NCBI GenBank assembly: GCA_023441255.1
Contig: JAEZPW010000313.1
Coordinates: 1 to 64,000, forward strand
Reading direction: 5' to 3'
Source: Acidobacteriota bacterium
GTDB lineage: Bacteria > Acidobacteriota > Terriglobia > Terriglobales > Acidobacteriaceae
DNA: 64,000 nucleotides
The first letter of the stretch is position 1, and the number at the start of each line of letters is the position of its first letter. Shown in pieces: positions 52,171 to 60,984 of the stretch. Made by a program: the position numbers and the translations under genes. Under the pieces are notes generated by a model, which saw nothing but the letters and a program-made list of their open reading frames with translations, searched no databases and had not been told where the DNA came from.

Positions 52171-53097
52171 CTACGCGGTTGCTACGGCAACTTTGGTCTT
52201 GCTCGTCCTCTTGCGGGAGCGCGGAATTGGACGGGGACCAGTGTGCCGAGCCTTAACCGTTGTTTCTGAATGCACCTTTGCTTTCGGCTTCAGAACGACG
52301 TCGAGCAGCGACTTCTCCGCATCAACGAAGCTCTTTACGCCCTCGCGGGTGAGTTCAGCCCAAGGCAGCAGGTTCGTCGGATTCACCATATCCATCGCTT
52401 TGCCTGCAACCTGAACGTTCACGTTCACCTGGCGTCCGGCAAGATCGAGCAGTTTCTTCTGGGCATCGACGAATGAGTCGGTGGCCTGCCGAGCCAGTTC
52501 CGTCAGTTCGGTCCTCTTCACTTTCTTCTCGCCGTGTTTGCCGTTGGTGGCATTCATCGTTTCCTCGGCAACGACGTCGAGAAACTTCTTCTGTGCCCGA
52601 ACAAAGTTCTCCAACGCCTGGCCGGCGAGCTCCGTCATGCCATCCTTGTACGGCTTGCCTTCCAGCCATGACTGCGTCTGCTTCTCAGCCACGTTCAGGA
52701 ACTCATGCTGCATGTCGATAAAAGTATCGAGGCTGCGACGCATCATGTCCGTCATTGCCGTCAGCGGTAAGAATCCGCCGACGCGCTCCTTGACGCCGGT
52801 CATTACGATCTCGTTCTGCTGGCGTGCCAGCGTAAGTAGCACTTTCTGTGCGCGGATGAAGTTCGACATACCTTCTCCCGCCATCTCGGTCAGGACTTCG
52901 GCGGCACCACCGACGCCGGCAAGACGCTCACGTGCGATGTGCATGGCATTGGCATTCTGTCTCATGAGCAGGTCCAGAATGATGCGCTGGGTTGCGAAAA
53001 AGCTTCCGAGGCCCTGCTGCATCCATCCGGAGAGCAGGTCAAACACGGTAGGAGTGCGGGGGGCTTCGGAGGAGTCGGGCCTCATTCCCTCTTTCAT
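52171..53097 (-). CDS. Six-repeat helical protein, phasin-like granule protein
   Basis: 308 residues; ATG at 53097 with GGAGG five bases upstream (an in-frame ATG at 53163 has no such site). The protein is made of six related helical units with the core F-[VI]-x-[AM]-[QE]-x-x-[LF]-L-[DN], at Phe33, 80, 126, 165, 209 and 257, spaced 39-48 residues. Units 4 and 5 are closest (LAGQALENFVRAQKKFLDVV, LARQATDSFVDAQKKLLDLA). It ends in a basic tail (RPIPRSRKRTSKTK). No signal peptide or TM. Amphipathic helices of this kind coat PHA granules as phasins. The neighbouring PhaR-like gene and the CTGC-N3-GCAG box upstream support this reading. Confidence 0.75.
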   Translation of the reverse strand: MKEGMRPDSSEAPRTPTVFDLLSGWMQQGLGSFFATQRIILDLLMRQNANAMHIARERLAGVGGAAEVLTEMAGEGMSNFIRAQKVLLTLARQQNEIVMTGVKERVGGFLPLTAMTDMMRRSLDTFIDMQHEFLNVAEKQTQSWLEGKPYKDGMTELAGQALENFVRAQKKFLDVVAEETMNATNGKHGEKKVKRTELTELARQATDSFVDAQKKLLDLAGRQVNVNVQVAGKAMDMVNPTNLLPWAELTREGVKSFVDAEKSLLDVVLKPKAKVHSETTVKARHTGPRPIPRSRKRTSKTKVAVATA

Positions 53098-53111
53098 TGC
53101 GACCTCCATTG

Positions 53112-53122
53112 CTGCAGTGCAG
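53112..53122. promoter_or_regulatory. PhaR-type box (CTGC-N3-GCAG)
   Basis: CTGCAGTGCAG within the near-palindrome TGCTGCAGTGCAGCA (53110..53124). It matches the CTGC-N3-4-GCAG motif I know for PhaR repressors of PHA-storing bacteria. It lies 15 bases upstream of the phasin-like start and 87 bases before the divergent PhaR-like gene. Confidence 0.6.
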
Positions 53123-53208
53123 CATTCGAGGTCAATGTACACTTTATCGGCTTTATGTGTCAATATGAGCGCTAGTTTTTGTGCGACGCAAAAGAGGATC
53201 GTCCATCC

Positions 53209-53778
53209 ATGAAACCGGGTACGGTGATTATCAAGAAGTATGGAAACCGAAGACTTTACGACACATCCGGCAGCCGTTACGTCAACCTTGACGATATTGC
53301 GGCCTTGATCCGAAATGGGAAAAACGTGCAGGTCGTCGACGCCAGGACCGGAGAGGATCTCACCCGTCTAACTCTGACCCAGATCATCTCCGAGGACGTC
53401 AGGGACAAGCCGACCGGACTACCTCTTGAACTTCTGCGGCAACTGATCGTTGCTTCCGACCGAGCCAGCCAGGAGTTCATTTCGTGGTACCTGAATTCTG
53501 CCATGGACGCCTACAAAAAAGTGCAGAGCGCAGTCGAAACGCGCTTTTCGGACGTTCAGTCGGCGGTACTATCGCCCCTCGACACTGTGCGCCGGTTCTT
53601 CAGCGGAACGCCCTCTGCGCCGCAACGCCCCGAATCCGATATGGAGGTCGAAGCGCTGCGGCAAAAAATCGCTGAACTGGAGGCCCGTCTGGAACGGTCG
53701 TCCGCGCCCCCACCTCGGCGTGCCAGTACCCCGAAGAGGCCTAAGCGGCTTTCGCGTTCGCGAACTGTTCGCGAATAG
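53209..53778 (+). CDS. phaR: PhaR-like polyhydroxyalkanoate synthesis regulator
   Basis: 189 residues; ATG with GAGGAT upstream. Residues about 8-70 carry the PHB/PHA accumulation regulator DNA-binding domain: KKYGNRRLYDTSGSRYVNLD followed by DIAALIR, a highly conserved block, and LTLTQIISED. A helical middle (IVASDRASQEFISWYLNSAM) is followed by a coiled coil (VEALRQKIAELEARLER) and a basic Pro-rich tail (KRPKRLSRSRTVRE). PhaR represses phasin genes until polymer or granules titrate it away. The phasin-like gene diverges from it with a matching box between. Its 3' end overlaps the acyl-CoA ligase gene by 38 bases, tail to tail. Confidence 0.88.
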   Translation: MKPGTVIIKKYGNRRLYDTSGSRYVNLDDIAALIRNGKNVQVVDARTGEDLTRLTLTQIISEDVRDKPTGLPLELLRQLIVASDRASQEFISWYLNSAMDAYKKVQSAVETRFSDVQSAVLSPLDTVRRFFSGTPSAPQRPESDMEVEALRQKIAELEARLERSSAPPPRRASTPKRPKRLSRSRTVRE

Positions 53779-55303
53779 CCAGCTTGCTGATCTTTCCAGT
53801 CGAGTTCTTGGGCAATGATGGGTAAAAAACCACCCGTGAAGGCACTTTGAATTTGTTTAAACTCTGAGCAACGTGCGAACGGAGATCGTCCGCAGTGATT
53901 TCCGAACCGGGGCGCAAGGCGGTGACGGCGCAAATGTCCTCGCCGTAGACCGCATCGGGCACTCCTATAACGGCAGCTTCGGCAACGGCTGGGTGTGTGT
54001 ACAACGCCTCTTCGATCTCGCGTGGCGAGATATTCTCACCACCCTTAATGATCAGGTCCTTCTTCCGGTCATTGATGTAAAGATATCCCTCTTCGTCCAG
54101 GAAACCGATGTCACCGGTATGGAACCACGAATCATCGAACGCGTCGGCTGTTGCCACAGTGTTCTGCCAGTACCCGGGGGTTACACTGGGCGCTTTGATG
54201 CATATCTCGCCGACACTGCGTGGCGGCAGCACGCGATTCTTGTCGTCCTTGATGCAAACATTGAATCCAGGGCAGGGATGTCCTACTGAACCCGGGCGGT
54301 ACGTCTCGTGGTCGCCATAGCAGGCCGCGAAACCGGTCTCGGACATTCCGTATCCCTGGTCGACCCGGCACTGGAACGTCTGCTGGAATGACAGCCGCAG
54401 CTGCTCCGGGAGAGGCGCTCCTCCCGTGATGATTCGGTAGAGGCCTGAAAAATCGTAGTTGGAACGGGCTGGGTGTTGAAGCAGGTAAACGAGCATCGTT
54501 GGTACCATTAGGAAATATCCGACCTGGTGCCGCTGGATCGTTTCAAAGATCATTACGGGATCGAATTGCCGCATCAGCACAGATGGGAGTCCCCATCGGT
54601 TCGACAACTGCAGGATCAGCAGACCGAAAATGTGCGTGAGGGGAAGAACATGCAGCATGGGCTTGCGGGGGAGATCCGGATTGACAGCATCCACCGCGTT
54701 CATGGCGGACGCGATGTTTGCGTGCGTGATCACGACGCCTTTGGGTCTGGCTGTTGTTCCGGAGGTATAGAGCAGAAGGGCCATGTCATCAGGTGAGCGG
54801 TCCGCCGGCCGGTCGATCCAAGGTCCCGCAACCAGTTCCGGCTCGACGTTCTCGAACCCTGGAACATCGGTCTCTCCGAACACAATTCTGCGAGTGAGCG
54901 TCGGTATGCCGCTCGCGGCTTCACTCACCCTTGCCGCGAGCGCCGGGCACGTCAGCACAGTGGACGCACCGGAATTGGCGAGCACATACCCGATCTCGGC
55001 TGCGGTCCACTGAGGAGTTACGGGAGTCATCACCGCTCCGAGAGACCAGACAGCATGGAAGCTCGCTGTCAGCTCGGGAGTGTTCGGCAAGACCATCACG
55101 ACGCGGTCTCCGGGCATGAGATCCCTGTCCTTGAGAGCGCGTGCAATGCGACCGGCGTACTGCACCTGTTCAAGATTCGTATAACTGCGTCCTTCATAAT
55201 AGAGTCGTGTGTAAGTTCCGTATCGTTCGAGGTTCAGGAACTCGAGTGAGGCAATGTTGAAGCGCTTTGTTTCCGGTGACATCTTTGCACTTGCATCAGC
55301 CAT
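53741..55303 (-). CDS. AMP-forming acyl-CoA ligase
   Basis: 520 residues; ATG with a GGGAGG-like site upstream. The adenylate-forming motifs are present in order: LLLYTSGTTARPKGVVITH (ATP loop), YGMSETG, WFHTGDIGFLDEEGYLYIND, RKKDLIIKGGENISPREIEE, and the C-terminal lysine in PKNSTGKISK. It activates a fatty or other carboxylic acid to its CoA thioester with ATP. Chain length is not readable. In this setting the acyl-CoA could feed the WS/DGAT enzyme or a PHA route. It lies tail to tail with the PhaR-like gene, and the two 3' ends overlap by 38 bases. Cytoplasmic; no signal peptide. Confidence 0.9.
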   Translation of the reverse strand: MADASAKMSPETKRFNIASLEFLNLERYGTYTRLYYEGRSYTNLEQVQYAGRIARALKDRDLMPGDRVVMVLPNTPELTASFHAVWSLGAVMTPVTPQWTAAEIGYVLANSGASTVLTCPALAARVSEAASGIPTLTRRIVFGETDVPGFENVEPELVAGPWIDRPADRSPDDMALLLYTSGTTARPKGVVITHANIASAMNAVDAVNPDLPRKPMLHVLPLTHIFGLLILQLSNRWGLPSVLMRQFDPVMIFETIQRHQVGYFLMVPTMLVYLLQHPARSNYDFSGLYRIITGGAPLPEQLRLSFQQTFQCRVDQGYGMSETGFAACYGDHETYRPGSVGHPCPGFNVCIKDDKNRVLPPRSVGEICIKAPSVTPGYWQNTVATADAFDDSWFHTGDIGFLDEEGYLYINDRKKDLIIKGGENISPREIEEALYTHPAVAEAAVIGVPDAVYGEDICAVTALRPGSEITADDLRSHVAQSLNKFKVPSRVVFYPSLPKNSTGKISKLAIREQFANAKAA

Positions 55304-55781
55304 GGGCTGCCTCCCAGAGAGACAGTGAGAAGAGAAAAGGGCCTCGAAGAACGTGCAGAGGGCCTTGGACCGCAGGCGCAGTCTTCAATACCGCCCCACA
55401 TCCTGAACAATCAATTACCACAGTTGGCAACGGGCTCGTCAGCAATGTTTAGCGACATCATGTGCCTAGTGCCAATCTGGAACGAAGAGACCGGTGATAC
55501 GAGATCCAATCAGGCCGGCAGAGGAGTCTCCCCGACGGCTAATCAAAACAGTTGACCTTGCCGTTGTGGTCAATCACACTTTCATTTCCGCAATGGCTCG
55601 CTCCCGCTGCTCATACCCAGCGTATTTTGTTGGCGAATTACATGCTTGAACAGTGGTACGAATTGCCAGTCGGGAACTGTTGAGGGGGGCGGCCAGTTGT
55701 CACCTTGTGCGGCAGCGATGTGGCCGTTCTTGTGGCGAGCACGAGTTAGGGCAGCAAGATCGCAGGATAGGAGAATTCAGC
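55304..55781. other. Gene-free divergent region
   Basis: 478 bases between the acyl-CoA ligase and aldose 1-epimerase genes, which diverge. Open frames here overlap each other, lack ribosome sites and have no family-like content. Promoters for both sides are expected; I could not place them with confidence. Confidence 0.35.
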
Positions 55782-56822
<1,041 letters not shown>

Positions 56823-56900
56823 CGGTGTTTTGGCACTAAATTGGGGCGATTCGGCAGCACAGTCGGGGCGCCTCCTTTTTTTCGCCCGGCGGGAAGGTCT

Positions 56901-57257
56901 TTACGGAACGCGAGTATTGTACCTGGCGCAATCACCGAAGATCGACACGACGTTGCTGATCCGCAGCAACTCGTAAACTCGCCTGCCCAGATTTACCAGC
57001 TGCAGGTTGCATCCTGCCGACTTTGCAGAGATGTATACGGAGACGATGCCGCCCAATCCGGAACTGTCCATGTACTCTAAGTCATGAAAATCCAACACGA
57101 TGCACTTGGAAACGGGAATCAGCTTCTTAACCTCTTCTTTGAAAGTTGCAGTGACTTCCGCCGTAAGCCTCCCACTACATCGAACGACGCGATTCTCCGC
57201 TGTACCCGTCACTCGAATCCGAAGGGGTGAAGACCAGTTCACAGCATGGGCCGACAT
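56901..57257 (-). CDS. STAS-domain anti-sigma factor antagonist
   Basis: 118 residues, a single STAS domain: LRIRVTGTAENRVVRCSGRL, CIVLDFHDLEYMDSSGLGGI, and VYELLRISNVVSIFGD. The phosphorylatable serine lies in MDSSGLG. Such proteins bind an anti-sigma kinase (SpoIIAB/RsbW type) when dephosphorylated and so free a sigma factor; SpoIIE/RsbU phosphatases reactivate them. The only SpoIIE-type phosphatase in the window is at 38140, far away, and no anti-sigma kinase is adjacent. The gene diverges from the small protein at 57466. Confidence 0.88.
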   Translation of the reverse strand: MSAHAVNWSSPLRIRVTGTAENRVVRCSGRLTAEVTATFKEEVKKLIPVSKCIVLDFHDLEYMDSSGLGGIVSVYISAKSAGCNLQLVNLGRRVYELLRISNVVSIFGDCARYNTRVP

Positions 57258-57465
57258 CCGTTAACTCCTGGCGCGGCTGGCGCCCGGACATTGTAGGGCT
57301 AAGGCATCAGCAATAATGTTCCACTTTGTACTTTTAGCTGGAGCTCGACGGCGTCACCTCTACTTTCAATCCTTAGTGACTTTCTGGTAATCTCGCGTGA
57401 ATGCAGTTTCACACTCCGGCAATATGTTGGCTGGAGGCTATTTACTCCTGGAAGGAGCTGAGTAG

Positions 57466-57669
57466 ATGAAGAACCCGGCTGAAGTTCTGCGCCAAAAGGA
57501 AGCCGAACTCAACAACTTGCAACGGGAGATCGACGCGCTACGTATGGTAGTGCGGCTGTGCAGTGAAGACGGCGATTCGGCAACCTCTGACCGGATAGAC
57601 ATGTCAATTCCTAGACCACCCCGTAGTGTTTCCGCCGAACCAGAGAAGGTAGTCAAGCAGTTCCCGTAG
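57466..57669 (+). CDS. Small coiled-coil protein
   Basis: 67 residues; ATG with GGAAGGAG upstream, a strong site. The first 35 residues are helical with heptad character (EVLRQKEAELNNLQREIDAL), followed by a loop rich in Asp/Ser and a Pro/Val tail. Small proteins with this N-terminal 'L..KE.EL..L..EI.ALR...' helix are frequent before PilZ-type or other signalling genes in Acidobacteriota, to my recollection. It lies 27 bases upstream of the PilZ fusion and is probably co-transcribed with it. Function unknown. Confidence 0.75.
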   Translation: MKNPAEVLRQKEAELNNLQREIDALRMVVRLCSEDGDSATSDRIDMSIPRPPRSVSAEPEKVVKQFP

Positions 57670-57696
57670 GGTGCAGCTTGTTGGAGGTATGGGTCC

Positions 57697-59418
57697 ATGC
57701 CGGCAGCCCCAGACGTATCCAGGACTGAGCGGCGAAAGTTTCCGCGCAGTGATGTTATAGGCACACAACTTGTATCCGTTGAGATAAAGCCGCAAAGCTC
57801 GAGTGCGCTGTTGCTTGATGTCAGCGAGGGCGGTTTAGCGCTGCAAAATCTTGCGGCCATGAGGCCGGGAGGAACGCGCGAGTTTTCATTTCGAGTTCCA
57901 GGGAACAGCATCGGGATCCGCGGCTCGGCCTTTGTGGTGTGGAAGCAAGGCGACCGCGCTGGACTGCGATTCACGCACTTGGAAGAAAGCTCCCGCCGCG
58001 TGCTGCACGGGTGGATCCAGTCGCTTTCTCAATCACCTCTCAATCGCGAGACTTCGCTAGACTCGCACATCGAATACCCGCTGGATTCCCGAGCGGTCAA
58101 CCACATGCGGCCACCTGAAGGCGGTAAGCCTCCAGTTACCGTCCAGGAACTTCGAGACGAAGACTTCTATTCCATCACGGCGCGGGCCCGCGTTGTCACC
58201 TGCGCGACTGGAGCCGCACTGGCGTGGGAGGATGCCGAGGGCATGGTTTGCAGGGCCAGTAGCGGATTGGCCCCAGCCCCGGGTGCCCGTGTCCAGTTGG
58301 AACACGGCTTGTCAGGCGAGTGCATCCGGACAGGTTGCATTGTCCGCTGTGACGACACGGAAACGGATGCCCGAGTCGACAAAGATGTGTGCCGTCAGCT
58401 CAACTTGCGCTCTGCAATCATCGTCCCGGTAATCCGTGATGGTAAGGTGACTGGGCTCATCGAAGTGTTCTCAAACAAACCGGCTGCGTTCAGAAATGAA
58501 GACGTAGAAAGCCTGAAGCTGTTAGCAGAGCAGTGCTCGACGAAGCGGCCAGCCCCTGACGGCGCGGTCCCCTCTGAACCGGAGGGAACTCCCCTCCGAG
58601 GTTTCAGGCCGGCTGCGGAAGCTCGATCGCTGCGCTCGATGAAGCTCCGAACCGTCCTGCCGTGGATCTTCGGCGCTCTCGTGTTGATTGCAACAGCGAC
58701 GTTCACCCTTCGTCGCTCTAACACAGCTTCGGCCGCCTCAAGGCAAGCGAAACAATCGCGAGCCGACCTGGCCGCTTCGCCCGCAACAGCAGCGGACGCG
58801 AGCCCGCACAACGCAATCCCGCGCGAAGTCACCGAGGCGTTCTTTGGAAAGGGGGACGCGGCTGCGCGCTCTGTGATTCGCAAGCAACGAGCACCAAAGG
58901 CTGCGCCGGAGTCGGGTTCTGAACAAGATGCGGGGGACGCTCAGGAAGTGCTCACGCGCCCTGCGGAGAAAGAGTCAGCACCGCCCCAACAAAATGCCTC
59001 AGAAGAAAAGACGACTGACTCTTCGCCGAAGCCTAGCGACTTGCCCCCGCCGGTGTTGAGCGCGAATACTGCCAGTTCGAGTACTATGGCCGCACTCAAT
59101 GTACCGCCACCGGCCTTACCCTCCGGCCCTGCGCCAGCGGCGCCGTCGGAGATAACGCCGGCGCGGCTTGTTCACAGCGTGAAGCCTCAGTACCCTGGCC
59201 CGGCCCGTGCCGCGAACGTTGAGGGTACCGTTTACCTTCATCTTAAGCTCGACGCGAAAGGACACGTCAAGGATGTGGACGTACTTAGCGGCCGTCCCGA
59301 CCTGGTGCATGCCGCTGTTTCCGCCGTACGTCAGTGGCGCTACGATCCCTTTAAGCTGAATGGGAAAGCAATTGACGGCGAAACAAACGTTACCGTCAAC
59401 TTTTCATTGAAACGCTAG
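57697..59418 (+). CDS. PilZ-GAF-TM-TonB fusion protein
   Basis: 573 residues; ATG with GGAGG upstream. Residues about 10-110 are a PilZ domain (RRKFPRSDVIGT, LLLDVSEGGLAL, NSIGIRGSAFVVW), the usual c-di-GMP receptor with RxxxR and D-x-S-x-x-G elements. About 150-290 is a GAF domain (VTCATGAALAWEDAEGMVCR, IIVPVIRDGKVTGLIEVFSN). A single TM (LPWIFGALVLIATATFTL) precedes a long Pro/Ala/Ser-rich linker. The end is a TonB C-terminal domain (VHSVKPQYPGPARAANVEGT, VSAVRQWRYDPFKLNGKAI). Cytosolic sensing and periplasmic TonB output in one chain is unusual. Confidence 0.85.
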   Translation: MPAAPDVSRTERRKFPRSDVIGTQLVSVEIKPQSSSALLLDVSEGGLALQNLAAMRPGGTREFSFRVPGNSIGIRGSAFVVWKQGDRAGLRFTHLEESSRRVLHGWIQSLSQSPLNRETSLDSHIEYPLDSRAVNHMRPPEGGKPPVTVQELRDEDFYSITARARVVTCATGAALAWEDAEGMVCRASSGLAPAPGARVQLEHGLSGECIRTGCIVRCDDTETDARVDKDVCRQLNLRSAIIVPVIRDGKVTGLIEVFSNKPAAFRNEDVESLKLLAEQCSTKRPAPDGAVPSEPEGTPLRGFRPAAEARSLRSMKLRTVLPWIFGALVLIATATFTLRRSNTASAASRQAKQSRADLAASPATAADASPHNAIPREVTEAFFGKGDAAARSVIRKQRAPKAAPESGSEQDAGDAQEVLTRPAEKESAPPQQNASEEKTTDSSPKPSDLPPPVLSANTASSSTMAALNVPPPALPSGPAPAAPSEITPARLVHSVKPQYPGPARAANVEGTVYLHLKLDAKGHVKDVDVLSGRPDLVHAAVSAVRQWRYDPFKLNGKAIDGETNVTVNFSLKR

Positions 59419-59638
59419 CTCGCCCTTCTGATTCTTCTGTGCTTTCCAAGTAAGCAATGCTCAGGTCAACGGCTGCGAAACGTGGCAAACGACTCTTGCG
59501 GCGCGCTCTGCGGTTTGCACGACATTTGCCGCACAACCAGGGTCCTGAGCTACACTCTTCGCGCGAAGTCGAATTCAACGGCAACCCGGCCCCGCTGTTC
59601 ACAATCCCAACCACGGCAACATTTCTTGGGAGGTTTCT

Positions 59639-60772
59639 GTGAGAACCCGATTCCTGCTTGCGAGTTTTCTTGCATCCTGCCTTGTTGTTCCGACTACTCT
59701 GTTTGCCGATTTCCAGTACACGGAACCCACCAGGATCACGGGCGGATCTATAGTCAGTCTCATGAAGTTCGCCGGAACGTTCAGTAAGCAAGCCCGCCAG
59801 GCGAACGAACCGACCACGTCGACCGTGCTGGTGAAGGGCAATCGGATGGCCCGCGTCAATCCTCATTACACGGAGATCATCGACCTCGACAAAGAGACGA
59901 TTACGCGAATCGACAACGACCAGAAGACGTACACGGTCGTGACCTTTCAACAGATGAAGCAGCAGATGGAAGAGGCTGCGCGCAAGGCGCGCGAACAGCA
60001 GGCGAAGGCCCAAAAGCAACCGGAACCTTCGAGCACCGAACCACCACCGCAAATGAGCTTCGACGTGAAGGTGCGGAACACGGATGCCAGCAGGCAAGTG
60101 GCAGGTCTCAATGCCAAAGAGTCCATTCTCACCATGACGCTCAACGCCAAGGATCAGAAGACCGGACAGACCGGCAACATGGCCATCACGAACGACATGT
60201 ACATGGTCCCTGAGGTCCCGGGTTACGACCAGGTGCGCGAGTTCGAGCGCAAGCTGGCGCTGAAAATGGGCAGCATCATGAGTCCGATCTTCACGCCGCA
60301 GTTGGCTGCCATGCAGCCTGGCTCTTCGCAGGGAATGGCTGAAATGGTCAAGGAGATGTCGAAGCTCAAGGGCGTCCCGGTGCTGCAGATCATGCGCATG
60401 GGCTCCACCGCCAACGGACAGCCCCTGCCCGCCGCTTCGGAAGCACCATTGCCCGAATCGAATTCCGTGCAGATGCCCAGTGCTGGCGAAGTGGCAAAAG
60501 AGGGAGCAAAGGAAGGGGCTACCGCCGCCATTGCCAACAAGATCGGTCTTGGCGGCTTCGGCGGCTTCGGGCACAAAAAGAAGAAAGAAGAACAACAGCA
60601 GCAGGAGCAGGCGAAGGCGCAGCAGCAGTCAGGTCAACAACAGCAACAGACCGCCGCCGTACTGATTCAGTCGGAAATTGAGACGACCAGCTTCTCGTCA
60701 GCGCCGGTTGACTCTTCGCGCTTTGATGTCCCGGCAGGCTATAACCAGGTCCAGCCACGCTCAGCTGAGTAG
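59639..60772 (+). CDS. Exported Gln-rich protein of unknown function
   Basis: 377 residues from a GTG with GGGAGG five bases upstream. Signal peptide FLLASFLASCLVVPTTLFAD. A beta-rich N-terminal part (FQYTEPTRITGGSIVSLMKF, VLVKGNRMARVNPHYTEIID) resembles DUF4412-like domains that hold metal or lipid. A Lys/Gln/Ala-rich helix and a middle domain (MSFDVKVRNTDASRQVAGLN, MAITNDMYMVPEVPGYDQVR) follow. Near the end come a KKKKEEQQQQEQAKAQQQ stretch and SSRFDVPAGYNQV. A long minus-strand open frame across this gene is its shadow. The periplasm is the likely place; no enzyme motif is seen. Confidence 0.78.
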   Translation: MRTRFLLASFLASCLVVPTTLFADFQYTEPTRITGGSIVSLMKFAGTFSKQARQANEPTTSTVLVKGNRMARVNPHYTEIIDLDKETITRIDNDQKTYTVVTFQQMKQQMEEAARKAREQQAKAQKQPEPSSTEPPPQMSFDVKVRNTDASRQVAGLNAKESILTMTLNAKDQKTGQTGNMAITNDMYMVPEVPGYDQVREFERKLALKMGSIMSPIFTPQLAAMQPGSSQGMAEMVKEMSKLKGVPVLQIMRMGSTANGQPLPAASEAPLPESNSVQMPSAGEVAKEGAKEGATAAIANKIGLGGFGGFGHKKKKEEQQQQEQAKAQQQSGQQQQQTAAVLIQSEIETTSFSSAPVDSSRFDVPAGYNQVQPRSAE

Positions 60773-60984
60773 CAAGTCGCGCGGTACCGACCGGCGAGTA
60801 GCGAACGAACCGAACCAACGGGTTCATCCTGACCCGAGCGAAGCGTCTTCGCATTTGTGTGTGCCGCCAATTGCATAAGGTCTTCGCTTCGGTGCACTGG
60901 CTCATAGGGCCAATTTCACTCGCGATCATGTCGCCAAACACCCGGGCAGCATCTCAGATCGTGCAGCTCTCGTTCGAGGTGACG

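Noticed and set aside
52481..53212. Plus-strand open frame of 243 codons
   Set aside because: Antisense to the six-repeat protein; Ser/Cys-rich shadow composition.
56870..56890. T-rich stretch after the aldose 1-epimerase as terminator
   Set aside because: A CTTTTTTTC run is present, but only a very short G/C stem precedes it; not convincing.
59396..60595. Minus-strand open frame of 399 codons
   Set aside because: It is antisense to the exported Gln-rich protein, whose GTG start has a strong ribosome site and signal peptide. The minus frame is His/Leu/Arg-rich, as expected for the shadow of Gln/Ala codons, and has no domain.
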